A stretch of DNA of 64,000 bases, from contig NZ_FQWW01000001.1 of assembly GCF_900129795.1 (NCBI RefSeq), positions 434,001 to 498,000 of the forward strand. The letters run 5' to 3'. The notes under the pieces are model-generated. The model searched no databases and had not been told where the DNA came from. It worked only from the letters and a program-made list of their open reading frames with translations. Below are positions 17,470 to 26,285 of this stretch, one piece after another; within the stretch, counting starts at the first letter, position 1; each line of letters opens with the position of its first letter. Source of the stretch: Flavobacterium sp. CF108. Its GTDB lineage: Bacteria > Bacteroidota > Bacteroidia > Flavobacteriales > Flavobacteriaceae. A program made the position numbers and the translations under genes.

Positions 17470-18909
17470 ATGTGGACTACTTGCCAGGAATGTCAGGGTC
17501 GCGGTAAAAAAAGTCGAAGGCTTAGTAAAAAAGTACGGCTTAATTACCAAATGGCATTCGAAGAATTTGAAAAAACACAAGGCAATGGAACTCCTCCTGT
17601 TCGTCCTAAGGCTAACTTATACAAATGTTTGAACTGCAACGGATCTGGATTAATCCAATCAGCCAGTTATCCCGAACCAGATACAGAAAATTACCCTCAT
17701 GTTGCTATTATTGGTGCCGGAATTGGCGGAGCTGCACTTGCTGTGGCCTGCTTACACCGCGGAATTCCTTTTACTATTTATGAGCGTGATAACAACTTCT
17801 CTGCCCGATCTCAGGGCTACGGACTTACTTTGCAGCAAGCCAGTAAAGCGATTGAAGGATTAGGTATTTTTTCATTAAAAGATGGCGTAGTTTCTACGCG
17901 ACATTTGGTTCATACTCCAGAAGGAAAAGTGGTTGGCGAATGGGGAATTAGAAAATGGCTGCAGACTGATGCTAAAGTAGCTGCAAAACGTTCTAATGTG
18001 CATATCGCAAGACAATCGCTGCGTTTGGAATTACTGGAACAACTTGGCGGACATGATGTTGTAAAATGGGGACATCAATTAATTGATTTTAAAGAATGTG
18101 AGGATGAAAGTCTCGACATAAACTTTTTGGCAAATGGTGAAATAAAAAGCACCAAAGCTGATCTTATTGTGGGTGCCGATGGTATTCGCAGTTCGGTGCG
18201 AAAGCTTTTAATTGGCGATACTATTACACCTTTACGTTATTTGGATTGTATCGTGATATTGGGGATTTGCCCTTTGAGCGCGCTTGAAAGTGTTAATAGT
18301 TCTTTACTGGATTCGGCAACTGTATTTCAAACCGCAAATGGCAATGAACGAATCTATATCATGCCGTATACTTCAGATTCTGTGATGTGGCAATTGAGTT
18401 TTCCAATGTCCGAAGAAAAAGCAAAATCTTTAAGTGCTCAAGGACCTTTAGCTTTAAAAGAAGAAGCCTGCCGCAGAACACAATGGCACGATCCTATTCC
18501 GCAGATTTTAGAGGCAACTTTAGCCGCTCAGATTTCGGGTTATCCTGTTTATGACCGTCAATTACTCGATTCTGAATTATTAGATAAAGGAGGTTCATCA
18601 ACATTAATTGGAGATGCAGCACATCCAATGAGTCCGTTTAAAGGACAAGGTGCCAATCAAGCTTTGCTGGATGCATTGTCGCTTGCCAGAGCCATTGCAA
18701 AAGGATGTAAACCTTTATCACAATGGAGAAAATCAGGAATTAGGAAAAGTGTATTAACGGAGTTTGAAGCAGAAATGTTAGAACGCAGCGCAGCTAAAGT
18801 AAAAGATTCTGCCGATGCCGCACAATTTTTACATTCTGAAATTGTCCTTCATGAAGGTGATGAACCCAGAGGGCGATGTTTGAAAAAAAAAAGAAGCCTG
18901 ATAGACTAA
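17470..18909 (+). CDS. FAD-dependent monooxygenase with N-terminal DnaJ-like zinc finger
   Basis: The ATG at 17470 is chosen because the upstream in-frame start is TTG and lies beside a likely promoter. The 479-residue protein has two CxxCxGxG motifs (C5-G12 and C53-G60) 44 residues apart, the four-Cys pattern of the DnaJ zinc-binding domain. A group A flavin monooxygenase domain follows: GAGIGG (82-87), YERD, GADG (235-238) and GDAAHPMSPFKGQGAN (381-396). Family enzymes hydroxylate aromatic or polycyclic compounds, or inactivate antibiotics, using NAD(P)H and O2. The zinc finger could mediate protein contacts or redox sensing; that is inference. A basic tail (KKKRS) ends it. Confidence 0.87.
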   Translation: MWTTCQECQGRGKKSRRLSKKVRLNYQMAFEEFEKTQGNGTPPVRPKANLYKCLNCNGSGLIQSASYPEPDTENYPHVAIIGAGIGGAALAVACLHRGIPFTIYERDNNFSARSQGYGLTLQQASKAIEGLGIFSLKDGVVSTRHLVHTPEGKVVGEWGIRKWLQTDAKVAAKRSNVHIARQSLRLELLEQLGGHDVVKWGHQLIDFKECEDESLDINFLANGEIKSTKADLIVGADGIRSSVRKLLIGDTITPLRYLDCIVILGICPLSALESVNSSLLDSATVFQTANGNERIYIMPYTSDSVMWQLSFPMSEEKAKSLSAQGPLALKEEACRRTQWHDPIPQILEATLAAQISGYPVYDRQLLDSELLDKGGSSTLIGDAAHPMSPFKGQGANQALLDALSLARAIAKGCKPLSQWRKSGIRKSVLTEFEAEMLERSAAKVKDSADAAQFLHSEIVLHEGDEPRGRCLKKKRSLID

Positions 18910-19023
18910 CTGCAAATTATAACTTACTGCATCATAATTAAATCCTACATTTTTTTCTTTATATTTGAGAGTCTTTTTCTGTTAATTCAGTCATTTCATT
19001 ATTTCTAAAAAACCGTTAATCGT

Positions 19024-19803
19024 ATGGATACAGATATTCTCTATCAAACTGAAGCGTGGGTAATTGCGCTGTTACTTTTTGTTTTAATGCTTATTTCAAG
19101 CTTTATCGGAAAAATTGCAGGAAATCATATTCGAAAGAAAAAGTCTAAAGAAGAAAAAACGACAGAAACATCTTCACTTATTGCATTGCTTTTTTTCTTA
19201 CTGGCATTTACATTTAGCATGAGCAGTGATCGTTACGATTCCCGAAGAAAAATTGTGGTTGAGGAAGCCAATATCGTTGGTACAGCAATATTGAGAAGTG
19301 ATTTATATCCTGATTCAACCCGAACATTGTTCCGAAAAGATTTTAAGGATTATGTAGAAACAAGAATTTCATACTATGAAGTGGGGCCTGATGTAAAAGG
19401 AATTTTAAAGGCCGATAGTTTATCCCAAGTTATTTCTTCGAAACTATGGAAACGTGCAACTAAACTGTCTAAAGATCCGGCTAATCTTGCCGCAACACAG
19501 CAAATGATTCCTGCACTTAACGATTTGATTGATGTTACTACTTCCCGCCTATCTGGAGAAAAAGCAAAAGTTCCTGAAAGCATTTTAGTCATGCTGTTTT
19601 TTCTGTCTATGATAATTGCGTTCTATAGCGGATATTCTGAAGGGCTTAAAGGCAAAATTGACTGGCTGGTTCAAATTGGTTTTTGTCTTTTAGTATCGTT
19701 AGTTATTTTATTTACACTCGATTTAGACAGACCCCGCAGAGGTTTTGTAAATCTTGACGTACCCAACCAAACCATAATTGATTTGAGGAAAAATTTTGAG
19801 TAA
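19024..19803 (+). CDS. DUF4239/bestrophin-like membrane protein
   Basis: The 259-residue protein has a helix at about 12-30, a second at about 55-72 followed by MSSDRYDSRRKIVVEEANIVGTA, a soluble middle, and two C-terminal helices (about 185-205 and 212-232). The SxRYDxRR...EANxxGTA signature is that of the bestrophin-like DUF4239 family, whose biochemical role is not settled (a channel is suspected). The next gene starts about 135 bases on. Confidence 0.82.
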   Translation: MDTDILYQTEAWVIALLLFVLMLISSFIGKIAGNHIRKKKSKEEKTTETSSLIALLFFLLAFTFSMSSDRYDSRRKIVVEEANIVGTAILRSDLYPDSTRTLFRKDFKDYVETRISYYEVGPDVKGILKADSLSQVISSKLWKRATKLSKDPANLAATQQMIPALNDLIDVTTSRLSGEKAKVPESILVMLFFLSMIIAFYSGYSEGLKGKIDWLVQIGFCLLVSLVILFTLDLDRPRRGFVNLDVPNQTIIDLRKNFE

Positions 19804-19937
19804 TTTTTTCTAACAATTATCATCATTTTTTTGTCTTTTTCTGGTTACTTGGCAAGCTAATTTTATATATCTTGCCATGTAAGCAAATTATATGCTTTGT
19901 CGACGCCTTTAATTTAATATGACCGGATATACATACA

Positions 19938-21032
19938 ATGAATACGAATACTATTACCGAATCAAACCTGCAAACCAAGCAACATTTTGAAATTCTCGAC
20001 GGACTAAGAGGCATTGCTGCCATTGCTGTTGTCATTTTTCATTTTATGGAATGGGTTTTTACTCATCCTACTCAAAATTTTATTGGACATGGATTTTTAG
20101 CGGTCGATTTTTTCTTCTGTCTTTCAGGATTTGTAATTGGGTATGCTTATGACGATCGCATAGCAAAAATGGGGCTTCGTAAGTTTTTTATATCGAGAAT
20201 TATTAGGCTTCATCCGCTCGTTATTATAGGATCTATATTAGGTTTGCTGGCCTTTTTGTTCGACCCTTTTGGCGGTCATCCTGAATTGTACAGTACTGGA
20301 AAAATCGTTCTAACTTTTATCTGTTCCCTATTTCTTATTCCGCTGCCTGTAATTGCTGACCGCGGTTTCAATTTGTTCAGTTTTAATGCTCCGGCCTGGT
20401 CGCTGTTTTGGGAATATATGGCAAACATTGTGTATGCTTTTGTATTGTACCGTATTGGCCGGCTTTATCTTCAAATTCTAACGATTCTGGCTGCTGCGGC
20501 TATTTGTTATGTGGCTTATAATTCAGATAATTTACTGGGAGGCTGGAGCGGTCCAACATTTTGGGACGGCTGTGCAAGAATCTCCTATTCGTTTTTAGTG
20601 GGTTTGCTTATTTATCGCTGCAACTGGGTTATTAAAAACAAACTCGGTTTTATCAGCCTGACTATATTTTTGCTTATGGCTTTTTTAATGCCGTCTTCAG
20701 AATGGAACTGGTTGTCAGAAACTTTGGTTGTATTGTTTTATTTTCCTTTGTTAATCGCTTTCGGAGCTGGCGCAAAGTTGACGCCAAACCTTAAAAAAAT
20801 CTGCGTATTTTCCGGAAAGATTTCTTATCCATTGTACATGACGCATTATGCCGCATTGTGGATGTTTGGCAATTATTATACTTCTCATAAACCAGATACT
20901 TTACAGCTGACGATAATTACTATTTCGGGAACAATTTTGTTAATCGCATTTGCGTATCTGGTAATGGTGTTTTATGATATTCCGCTTCGAAAATATTTGA
21001 GTGATAAATGGAATGGCAAAGCTGTTAAATAG
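19938..21032 (+). CDS. OafA/YrhL-type membrane acyltransferase
   Basis: The 364-residue protein begins its domain with FEILDGLRGIAAIAVVIFHF, the acyltransferase-3 signature with the key His, followed by about ten membrane helices and the FFCLSGFVIGY motif. Relatives O-acetylate surface polysaccharide, LPS or peptidoglycan, or act on small secreted compounds. No sugar-biosynthesis cluster is adjacent, so the acceptor is unknown. Confidence 0.9.
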   Translation: MNTNTITESNLQTKQHFEILDGLRGIAAIAVVIFHFMEWVFTHPTQNFIGHGFLAVDFFFCLSGFVIGYAYDDRIAKMGLRKFFISRIIRLHPLVIIGSILGLLAFLFDPFGGHPELYSTGKIVLTFICSLFLIPLPVIADRGFNLFSFNAPAWSLFWEYMANIVYAFVLYRIGRLYLQILTILAAAAICYVAYNSDNLLGGWSGPTFWDGCARISYSFLVGLLIYRCNWVIKNKLGFISLTIFLLMAFLMPSSEWNWLSETLVVLFYFPLLIAFGAGAKLTPNLKKICVFSGKISYPLYMTHYAALWMFGNYYTSHKPDTLQLTIITISGTILLIAFAYLVMVFYDIPLRKYLSDKWNGKAVK

Positions 21033-21070
21033 TTTTCTTCCAATAAACAATTCTAAATAAATTCAGGCCA

Positions 21071-21790
21071 TCATTTTAATACTATCTCGCTTAAATCTAT
21101 AGATACTAAAAGAGGCTCAGGAAGAACTGAATTGTCTTCTAATCTAATATATACTCTTCTTTTTGTTGGAATTTTTATGCCTTGCACTTCTATATAATCT
21201 GACAAATAATGTGCTGCGGCTGCTCCGGCAGAGATATCTACATTATAATCGTGTCTTTTAATGAGTCCTTCTTTATCAATATAAAATGTTTGTACACCGC
21301 TGTGTGCAGCAACTTCATCAGGAAAGGTTACTTCTAGTCTTCTGTATAATTCTCCATTTTCATTCCAAGGTTCTAACTCCGTAACTTTGTAATCGGGATT
21401 TTTAAAAATAAATGGAAGATTAAAATAAGTCCACATCGCATAACCTGCAAAATAAGCCAGTTGAAGTTGTGTCCATGGAGTTTCTAAAACATGATTTGAA
21501 AAGGAATCTCTCGGTGCAGACATTTCTTCAATTATTTCTCCATTTTTTTTCTGAATTGCTATTCTTCCGGGCTCAAATGAAGTTGACCAATCTTCGTTTA
21601 TAAATGGATAGTGTGATGTCATCTGTTTTCGTGTATTTGATGTGACATAAATATCCTGCATTACGCCCGACTGCTGTTTTAAATCCCAAAGAACTCCTCC
21701 GCATAAAAGCCTTGCTGTAATGCTTTCAAACTTGTTCCAATTTTCGATGCCTCCGTGGGCATTTATCGTGTATTCTAATAAGTTTTCCAT
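21071..21790 (-). CDS. LolA-like-fold protein of unknown function
   Basis: The 239-residue protein has no signal peptide. It has many beta-strand stretches and the recurrent phrases NAHGGIENW and TFYIDKEGLIKRHDYNVDI, which resemble outer-membrane lipoprotein-sorting (LolA-like) half-barrels found in enzymes' neighbours and in uncharacterised cytosolic proteins. The substrate is unknown. It is the last gene of a minus-strand run after a small DUF2798 membrane protein, 45 bases downstream of it, and may share its transcript. Confidence 0.7.
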   Translation of the reverse strand: MENLLEYTINAHGGIENWNKFESITARLLCGGVLWDLKQQSGVMQDIYVTSNTRKQMTSHYPFINEDWSTSFEPGRIAIQKKNGEIIEEMSAPRDSFSNHVLETPWTQLQLAYFAGYAMWTYFNLPFIFKNPDYKVTELEPWNENGELYRRLEVTFPDEVAAHSGVQTFYIDKEGLIKRHDYNVDISAGAAAAHYLSDYIEVQGIKIPTKRRVYIRLEDNSVLPEPLLVSIDLSEIVLK

Positions 21791-21835
21791 AATCTTTTAA
21801 TTAATTATTATTTAATGATTGTAACCGAGTCTATT

Positions 21836-22060
21836 TTATTTTTTTTGTTCTTTCTTAAATAAATAAGAAGCAAATTGCTGCACTTTAGGGCCAATGAAAA
21901 AGATAACAGGAACTATGATCGTATATGCCATACCCCATGATTTAAGCCATATTCCTAAAAAATTTCCTTTATAACCTACATTAATACTTATTAATATGAA
22001 GGATATAATACCTGTTGTAATGAATCCCATTAAAAAGGCTGTAATAATTCTTTGTTTCAT
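21836..22060 (-). CDS. DUF2798 family two-helix membrane protein
   Basis: The 74-residue protein has two hydrophobic segments (about 5-25 and 40-62) and a basic, Lys-rich tail. The pattern (a first helix with MGFITTGIISF, a GIWLKSWGMAY connector and a second helix ending in a charged tail) fits DUF2798. The function is unknown. A hairpin upstream of it (22079-22108) ends the epoxide hydrolase transcript, so it may start from a weak promoter of its own. Confidence 0.75.
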   Translation of the reverse strand: MKQRIITAFLMGFITTGIISFILISINVGYKGNFLGIWLKSWGMAYTIIVPVIFFIGPKVQQFASYLFKKEQKK

Positions 22061-22078
22061 AACTAAAAATAATTCAAA

Positions 22079-22108
22079 AAAGGGCAGCCAATAAATTAGC
22101 TGCCTTTC
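22079..22108 (-). terminator. Terminator of the nitrilase/epoxide hydrolase operon
   Basis: GGGCAGC and GCTGCCT pair around a 10-base AT-rich loop, with A/T flanks that give a T run on the minus strand, right after the epoxide hydrolase stop. Confidence 0.65.
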
Positions 22109-22115
22109 TTACTAT

Positions 22116-23402
22116 TTAACGTAATGATTTAAATGCTGCACGAACTTCCTGTGCAAACAACTGTGGCTGTTCCCAAGCTGCAAAATGTCCGCCTCTGTCT
22201 ACTTCATTAAAATAAATTAAGTTTTTATAAGCACGACGCGCCCAGGTTTCTGGTGATGCATAAACATCTTTAGGAAACGTTGTAACTGCAACAGGAATAG
22301 TAATATTTTCAGACTTCATTAAACCTGCACTAATAATACTCATGTTTCTGTTTTCCCAATAAATTTGTGCCGCAGAAGAAGCCGAATTGGTTAACCAGTA
22401 CAATGAAATATCATCCAGTACCTGATCTTTTGTTGGCAATTGTTTTGCATCACTGCCATAAGACCAATCTGCAAATCCCGGATGCAGGAAAATCCATGAT
22501 GCAAGTCCTACCGGTGAATCATTTATACCGTAACTTACTCCTTGAGGTCTTCCCTCCATTGTTGTTTTATAAATAAAACCGCCGCTTTTGATTGCATTAT
22601 TCAGCTGTTGAAAAGCTGCACTTTCTTTTTCAGAGAAACCTGCCGGTACTGTATTTCCTCCCAAAGCCATTGCCGCTTCGTTTGGCAGTGTTGCCGGTAA
22701 ATTACTGTGAATACCAAGAAGTCCTTTTGGTGCCATTAATGCCATTGAATGAACAATTCCTGCGCCCCAATCTCCTCCTTGTGCTACGTAACGTTTGTAC
22801 CCAAGTCTGTCCATAAGAACAATCCAGGCTTTTGCAATGCGGTCATTATTCCAGCCTTCTGCTGTTGGTTTACCAGAAAAACCAAAACCGGGTAAAGAAG
22901 GTATAATGACATCAAAAGCATCTTCTGCTTTACCGCCATAAGCTGCTGGGTTGGTCAATGGTTCAATCACGCCCATAAATTCAAATACAGAACCCGGCCA
23001 GCCATGACTTAAAATTAACGGCATAGCATTTTTATTTTTTGATTTTATATGAATAAAGTGAATATCAATACCGTCAATTTTAGTGATAAATTGTGGATAC
23101 GAATTCAATTTAGCTTCTGCTTTTCTCCAATCGTAACTGGTTCCCCAATATTTTGCAAGCTCCTGCATCTTAACCAGCTTTGCTCCTTGTGATGCATCAT
23201 TTACTAATTCTTTCTCAGGCCATTTTGCAGCCATAATACGCTGACGAAGATCTTTAATCGCGGCATCAGAAATTTGTACTTTAAAAGGCCTGATGCTCTC
23301 ATCATTCTTTACATTTGATTTGTCTTGTGCTTCGGCAAACGTAAATTGCATTATTAATAATCCTGAAAATACTATTCGGATTATATCATTTATTCTTCTC
23401 AT
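22116..23402 (-). CDS. Secreted epoxide hydrolase (EHN plus alpha/beta hydrolase)
   Basis: The 428-residue protein has a signal peptide (1 to about 25), an N-terminal epoxide-hydrolase lid domain (about 37-145, IRPFKVQISDAAIKDLRQR) and an alpha/beta hydrolase fold. HGWPGS (133-138) forms the oxyanion hole, D211 in QGGDWG is the nucleophile and H406 in RGGHFAAWE is the base. These are the microsomal-type epoxide hydrolase residues. It would open epoxides to diols in the periplasm. The nitrilase lies 14 bases upstream, so the two are co-transcribed. Confidence 0.9.
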   Translation of the reverse strand: MRRINDIIRIVFSGLLIMQFTFAEAQDKSNVKNDESIRPFKVQISDAAIKDLRQRIMAAKWPEKELVNDASQGAKLVKMQELAKYWGTSYDWRKAEAKLNSYPQFITKIDGIDIHFIHIKSKNKNAMPLILSHGWPGSVFEFMGVIEPLTNPAAYGGKAEDAFDVIIPSLPGFGFSGKPTAEGWNNDRIAKAWIVLMDRLGYKRYVAQGGDWGAGIVHSMALMAPKGLLGIHSNLPATLPNEAAMALGGNTVPAGFSEKESAAFQQLNNAIKSGGFIYKTTMEGRPQGVSYGINDSPVGLASWIFLHPGFADWSYGSDAKQLPTKDQVLDDISLYWLTNSASSAAQIYWENRNMSIISAGLMKSENITIPVAVTTFPKDVYASPETWARRAYKNLIYFNEVDRGGHFAAWEQPQLFAQEVRAAFKSLR

Positions 23403-23416
23403 TTTTCTTTTTATTA

Positions 23417-24415
23417 TTATTCTGTTATAATCTGTGTTTCTGAAATTGTTGATCCAGATAATTTATATTCGTGAACGTGTGAAGCCGGAGTACGGTCTAT
23501 CCTTAAACTAATTAGTTCGGGGCGGCTGTAGTGGCCGCTGGCATCCATTAATCGCTTACGGGCATCTATTTGTGTAAAATCGATATCAGCAATTACTTCG
23601 CCTTCTCCAGATCTTAAAGCTTCTCCAATAATTTGCCCGTCGGGACCAATTATTGCCGTAAAACATCCTCCAGAAATTGGACCAATAGGACCGCCTGTAT
23701 CTTTTGCAATCTGTTCTTGTTGTTCGGTATCAAGCCAGCCTGTTGCGCAAACAACAAAGCAGGCAGATTCAAGAGCATGCTGGCGTACATTTATTTCTGT
23801 CTGCTCGCTGAATAAAGGTCCAAAAATAGATCCCGGATACATTGCTGAGTGAATTTGTTCTCCATCAGCTATAAGCGCATATCGAAACAACGGGTTGTAA
23901 TGTTCCCAACAAGCAAGCTGTCCTATGCGTCCAACTGTACTATCAATTGCCTGCAAACCTGATGCATCTCCCTGACCCCAAAGCATTTTTTCGTGATAAG
24001 TTGGGGTTAATTTACGGCGGCGTTGTATAAGTGTTCCATCTGCATCAAAAAGCAATTGTGTATTATAAATTGTTCCTCCATCTCGTTCGTTAACACCAAT
24101 GGAAACAACCATGTTGGCTTCTTTAGCCGCTTTTCCTATAGCATCTGTATCTGCAGAAGGCACAATAATGGACTCATCTAATAGTTTTTGATGTTCTTTT
24201 CCCATTGTATAGGGTGCCTGAATAAATGAGAAATAAGGATAATACGGAATTATCGTTTCTGGAAAAGTAGCAAATTGAACTCCTTGTTTTCCAAGTTCCT
24301 GTATTTTATTGACTACTTTTTCAACGGTTCCTTTTTTACTGTATAGAACCGGACTGATTTGTACGGCGGCAACTTTTACAATTTTGCTGTCTGCCGTATT
24401 ATTTGAATTTTTCAT
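23417..24415 (-). CDS. Nitrilase-family carbon-nitrogen hydrolase
   Basis: This 332-residue cytosolic nitrilase has the full catalytic set: E53 in FPETI, K135 in RRKLTPTYHEK (with the second Glu, E142) and C169 in LACWEHYNP. The CWEHYNPLFRYAL string and YPYFSF match true nitrilases, which turn nitriles into acids and ammonia, rather than amidases or ureidopropionases. It lacks the partner genes of the Nit1C cluster (radical SAM, AIR-synthase-like). It shares an operon with the epoxide hydrolase, and an Ohr-type peroxidase lies 122 bases upstream. Confidence 0.9.
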   Translation of the reverse strand: MKNSNNTADSKIVKVAAVQISPVLYSKKGTVEKVVNKIQELGKQGVQFATFPETIIPYYPYFSFIQAPYTMGKEHQKLLDESIIVPSADTDAIGKAAKEANMVVSIGVNERDGGTIYNTQLLFDADGTLIQRRRKLTPTYHEKMLWGQGDASGLQAIDSTVGRIGQLACWEHYNPLFRYALIADGEQIHSAMYPGSIFGPLFSEQTEINVRQHALESACFVVCATGWLDTEQQEQIAKDTGGPIGPISGGCFTAIIGPDGQIIGEALRSGEGEVIADIDFTQIDARKRLMDASGHYSRPELISLRIDRTPASHVHEYKLSGSTISETQIITE

Positions 24416-24537
24416 TTTAAAAATATTACGTTAATAATATTTGGGGCTGATGATAACCATCAGTCTTTTCAAAAATATATCTTACGTTATTTGATAGTAA
24501 ACTGATGGTTTTTAAGCTTAATTTTTGAAACTTTTAT

Positions 24538-24966
24538 TTATAAAATATTGGTTTCAACTTTTATACCTCCTGTTAGCGCTTTAGAATAAGGACAGATAAG
24601 GTGTGAAGCTTCTGCAATTGCTTTTGCTGTTTCGCGTTCTATTCCCGGAAGGGTAATATTAAGTCGTGCCTGTAAAGTGTATCCTTCTGTTTCAGACAAT
24701 ACCAAATCTATTTCGGTATGAATACTTGAGTCTGCCGGAAGTTTTAAATTTAGACTTGCTGCAGATTTGCTCATTGCTCCTAAAAAACATGCTGACCATC
24801 CTGCTGCAAGCAGTTGTTCTGGATTAGTACCTTCTCCTTTTGCTCCCGGCGAAGTAAGTTTAATATCTAAACGTCCATCTGAGCTTTTTGAAAAGCCTTC
24901 GCGCCCACCTGTAGTTACTGTTGATCCACTGTAAACCACTTTTCCTTGTTGAATTGAATTTTCCAT
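24538..24966 (-). CDS. ohr: Organic hydroperoxide resistance protein, OsmC/Ohr family
   Basis: The 142-residue protein follows the Ohr pattern: VVYSGSTVTTGGREG at the start, the peroxidatic Cys in WSACFLGA (C60) and the resolving Cys in SHLICPYSKA (C125). Ohr reduces organic and lipid hydroperoxides using lipoylated partners. It is the first gene of the minus-strand run leading to the nitrilase, but a 122-base gap leaves co-transcription open. No OhrR regulator is nearby. Confidence 0.88.
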   Translation of the reverse strand: MENSIQQGKVVYSGSTVTTGGREGFSKSSDGRLDIKLTSPGAKGEGTNPEQLLAAGWSACFLGAMSKSAASLNLKLPADSSIHTEIDLVLSETEGYTLQARLNITLPGIERETAKAIAEASHLICPYSKALTGGIKVETNIL

Positions 24967-25439
24967 TTGATTAAAAAAATTTAGTTATAAATATGAAATC
25001 ATTTCTAATTTCCTGGTCAAAGGTAGAATAGGTATACATCCTTAGAAATTACAAACAATGCGAATCGTGCAAAATAAACCCTGAAGTGGACATTTGTAAA
25101 TGTGAAAAATTTACTGAGCTGTTTTATTCAATGAATAGGTAAAACCATTCTTTATTAAAAAATAAACACAGGCAGATTTGAAAAGATTAAGCTGATGTAA
25201 TCTAAGGTGTTAAAGGGGCTTTTTACAGAAAGGGCAGCTAATAGTTTTGCAACTATAAAAGTTCGATGTATTAATACTTTGTATATTAATAAATGTGTGG
25301 GGATATTTTTTTATAAAGTTACTAAATAACACCTATAATGATCTGGTTATCAGAAACAAAATAAGAATATAAAAGAACATCTGACACTAAATTTCTTTAA
25401 TGCCAGATGCTCGCATACAAATCAACCTAATTAAAATCT
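24967..25439. other. Intergenic region, 473 bases
   Basis: The left part must hold the ohr promoter. The right part holds a weak hairpin (25378-25409) after the DUF4249 gene. I see no gene, RNA or repeat in the middle. Confidence 0.45.
25378..25409 (-). terminator. Candidate terminator of the FecI/FecR/TonB operon
   Basis: CATCTGACA (25378-25386) and TGCCAGATG (25401-25409) pair with one mismatch. A T-rich stretch follows on the minus strand. It lies about 30 bases beyond the last gene of the operon. Confidence 0.45.
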
Positions 25440-26285
25440 TTATTTTACCACATAGGAAACTTTATCTGCTTCACAAAGCCTAAAATAACCAAAGGCAAAA
25501 TTATTGGCATCGGTAGTGTTTACAATGTTTCCGCGGATATTGCCCGGAGGAATTGAAAACGGGCTTCCGCCATATATTTCTAAAAGTAAATTCATATAGT
25601 TGTAAAAGTTTTTAGAAATACCGCGATTTGTAATATCAACTGTATTTCCTGCTTTCATATCTTTATGATTGAACCTATTACTTATTTCATTTCCGTTAAA
25701 GAAATCATCATCTGTAAGGTCATATTCCGGGTAAATCAGGAAACTGCTTTTAAAATCTGAAAGATAATAGTTCACCTGATCGGCAGGGTCTTTATAATAA
25801 AAAGTTAGTTCTATTATATCCTTTCCGTCAAAATCAGGAACAGTCTCCTGCTCTACTCTTTCAATAGGTGTTACAGAAGTCAGCTTTTCAGTAGCGGTAA
25901 GACTCTGACCTTCTGCTTGTACATAAAGTGTATAATCTGCATTTAGAACCGGAACAAAATTAGTACACACATAAATACCCGGTTCTGTTTCATTAAAAGT
26001 AAAAACAGTTCCGGTACTGTTTTCAACTCTTACCTGTGCTCCCGAAACTTTTGGTGTTGTATTATTGTAATACGGAGCTGTTTTACTAATTTTTATAGTT
26101 TGCTCGTTACCAGCGGTTCCTTTAAACCATAAAATCTCAGCATCGACAACTATTCTTGTCTGTCCTGTTTCTAAATCAAGATTTACTACATCTTCACAAG
26201 ATGACAAAAACAGCACACAAAATAAGCTGAATAAAACTAGTGCTTTACTTTTAAAATTATATTTATTAATCCTTTGCATACTCAT
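25440..26285 (-). CDS. DUF4249 family outer-membrane lipoprotein
   Basis: The 281-residue protein has a lipoprotein signal with the lipobox Cys in FLSSCEDVV. CEDVVNLDLETGQTRIVVDA followed by beta-rich sequence (KISKTAPYYN, VRVENSTGTVFTF) is the DUF4249 signature. Such proteins are regularly encoded after STN-type TonB receptors and probably help capture the ligand at the cell surface. Its start codon overlaps the receptor's stop (TAATG), showing translational coupling. A second in-frame ATG two codons in is an alternative start. Confidence 0.88.
   Translation of the reverse strand: MSMQRINKYNFKSKALVLFSLFCVLFLSSCEDVVNLDLETGQTRIVVDAEILWFKGTAGNEQTIKISKTAPYYNNTTPKVSGAQVRVENSTGTVFTFNETEPGIYVCTNFVPVLNADYTLYVQAEGQSLTATEKLTSVTPIERVEQETVPDFDGKDIIELTFYYKDPADQVNYYLSDFKSSFLIYPEYDLTDDDFFNGNEISNRFNHKDMKAGNTVDITNRGISKNFYNYMNLLLEIYGGSPFSIPPGNIRGNIVNTTDANNFAFGYFRLCEADKVSYVVK

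Noticed and set aside
23417..24415. Nit1C-type biosynthetic cluster
   Set aside because: The nitrilase has no radical SAM, acetyltransferase or AIR-synthase-like neighbour.
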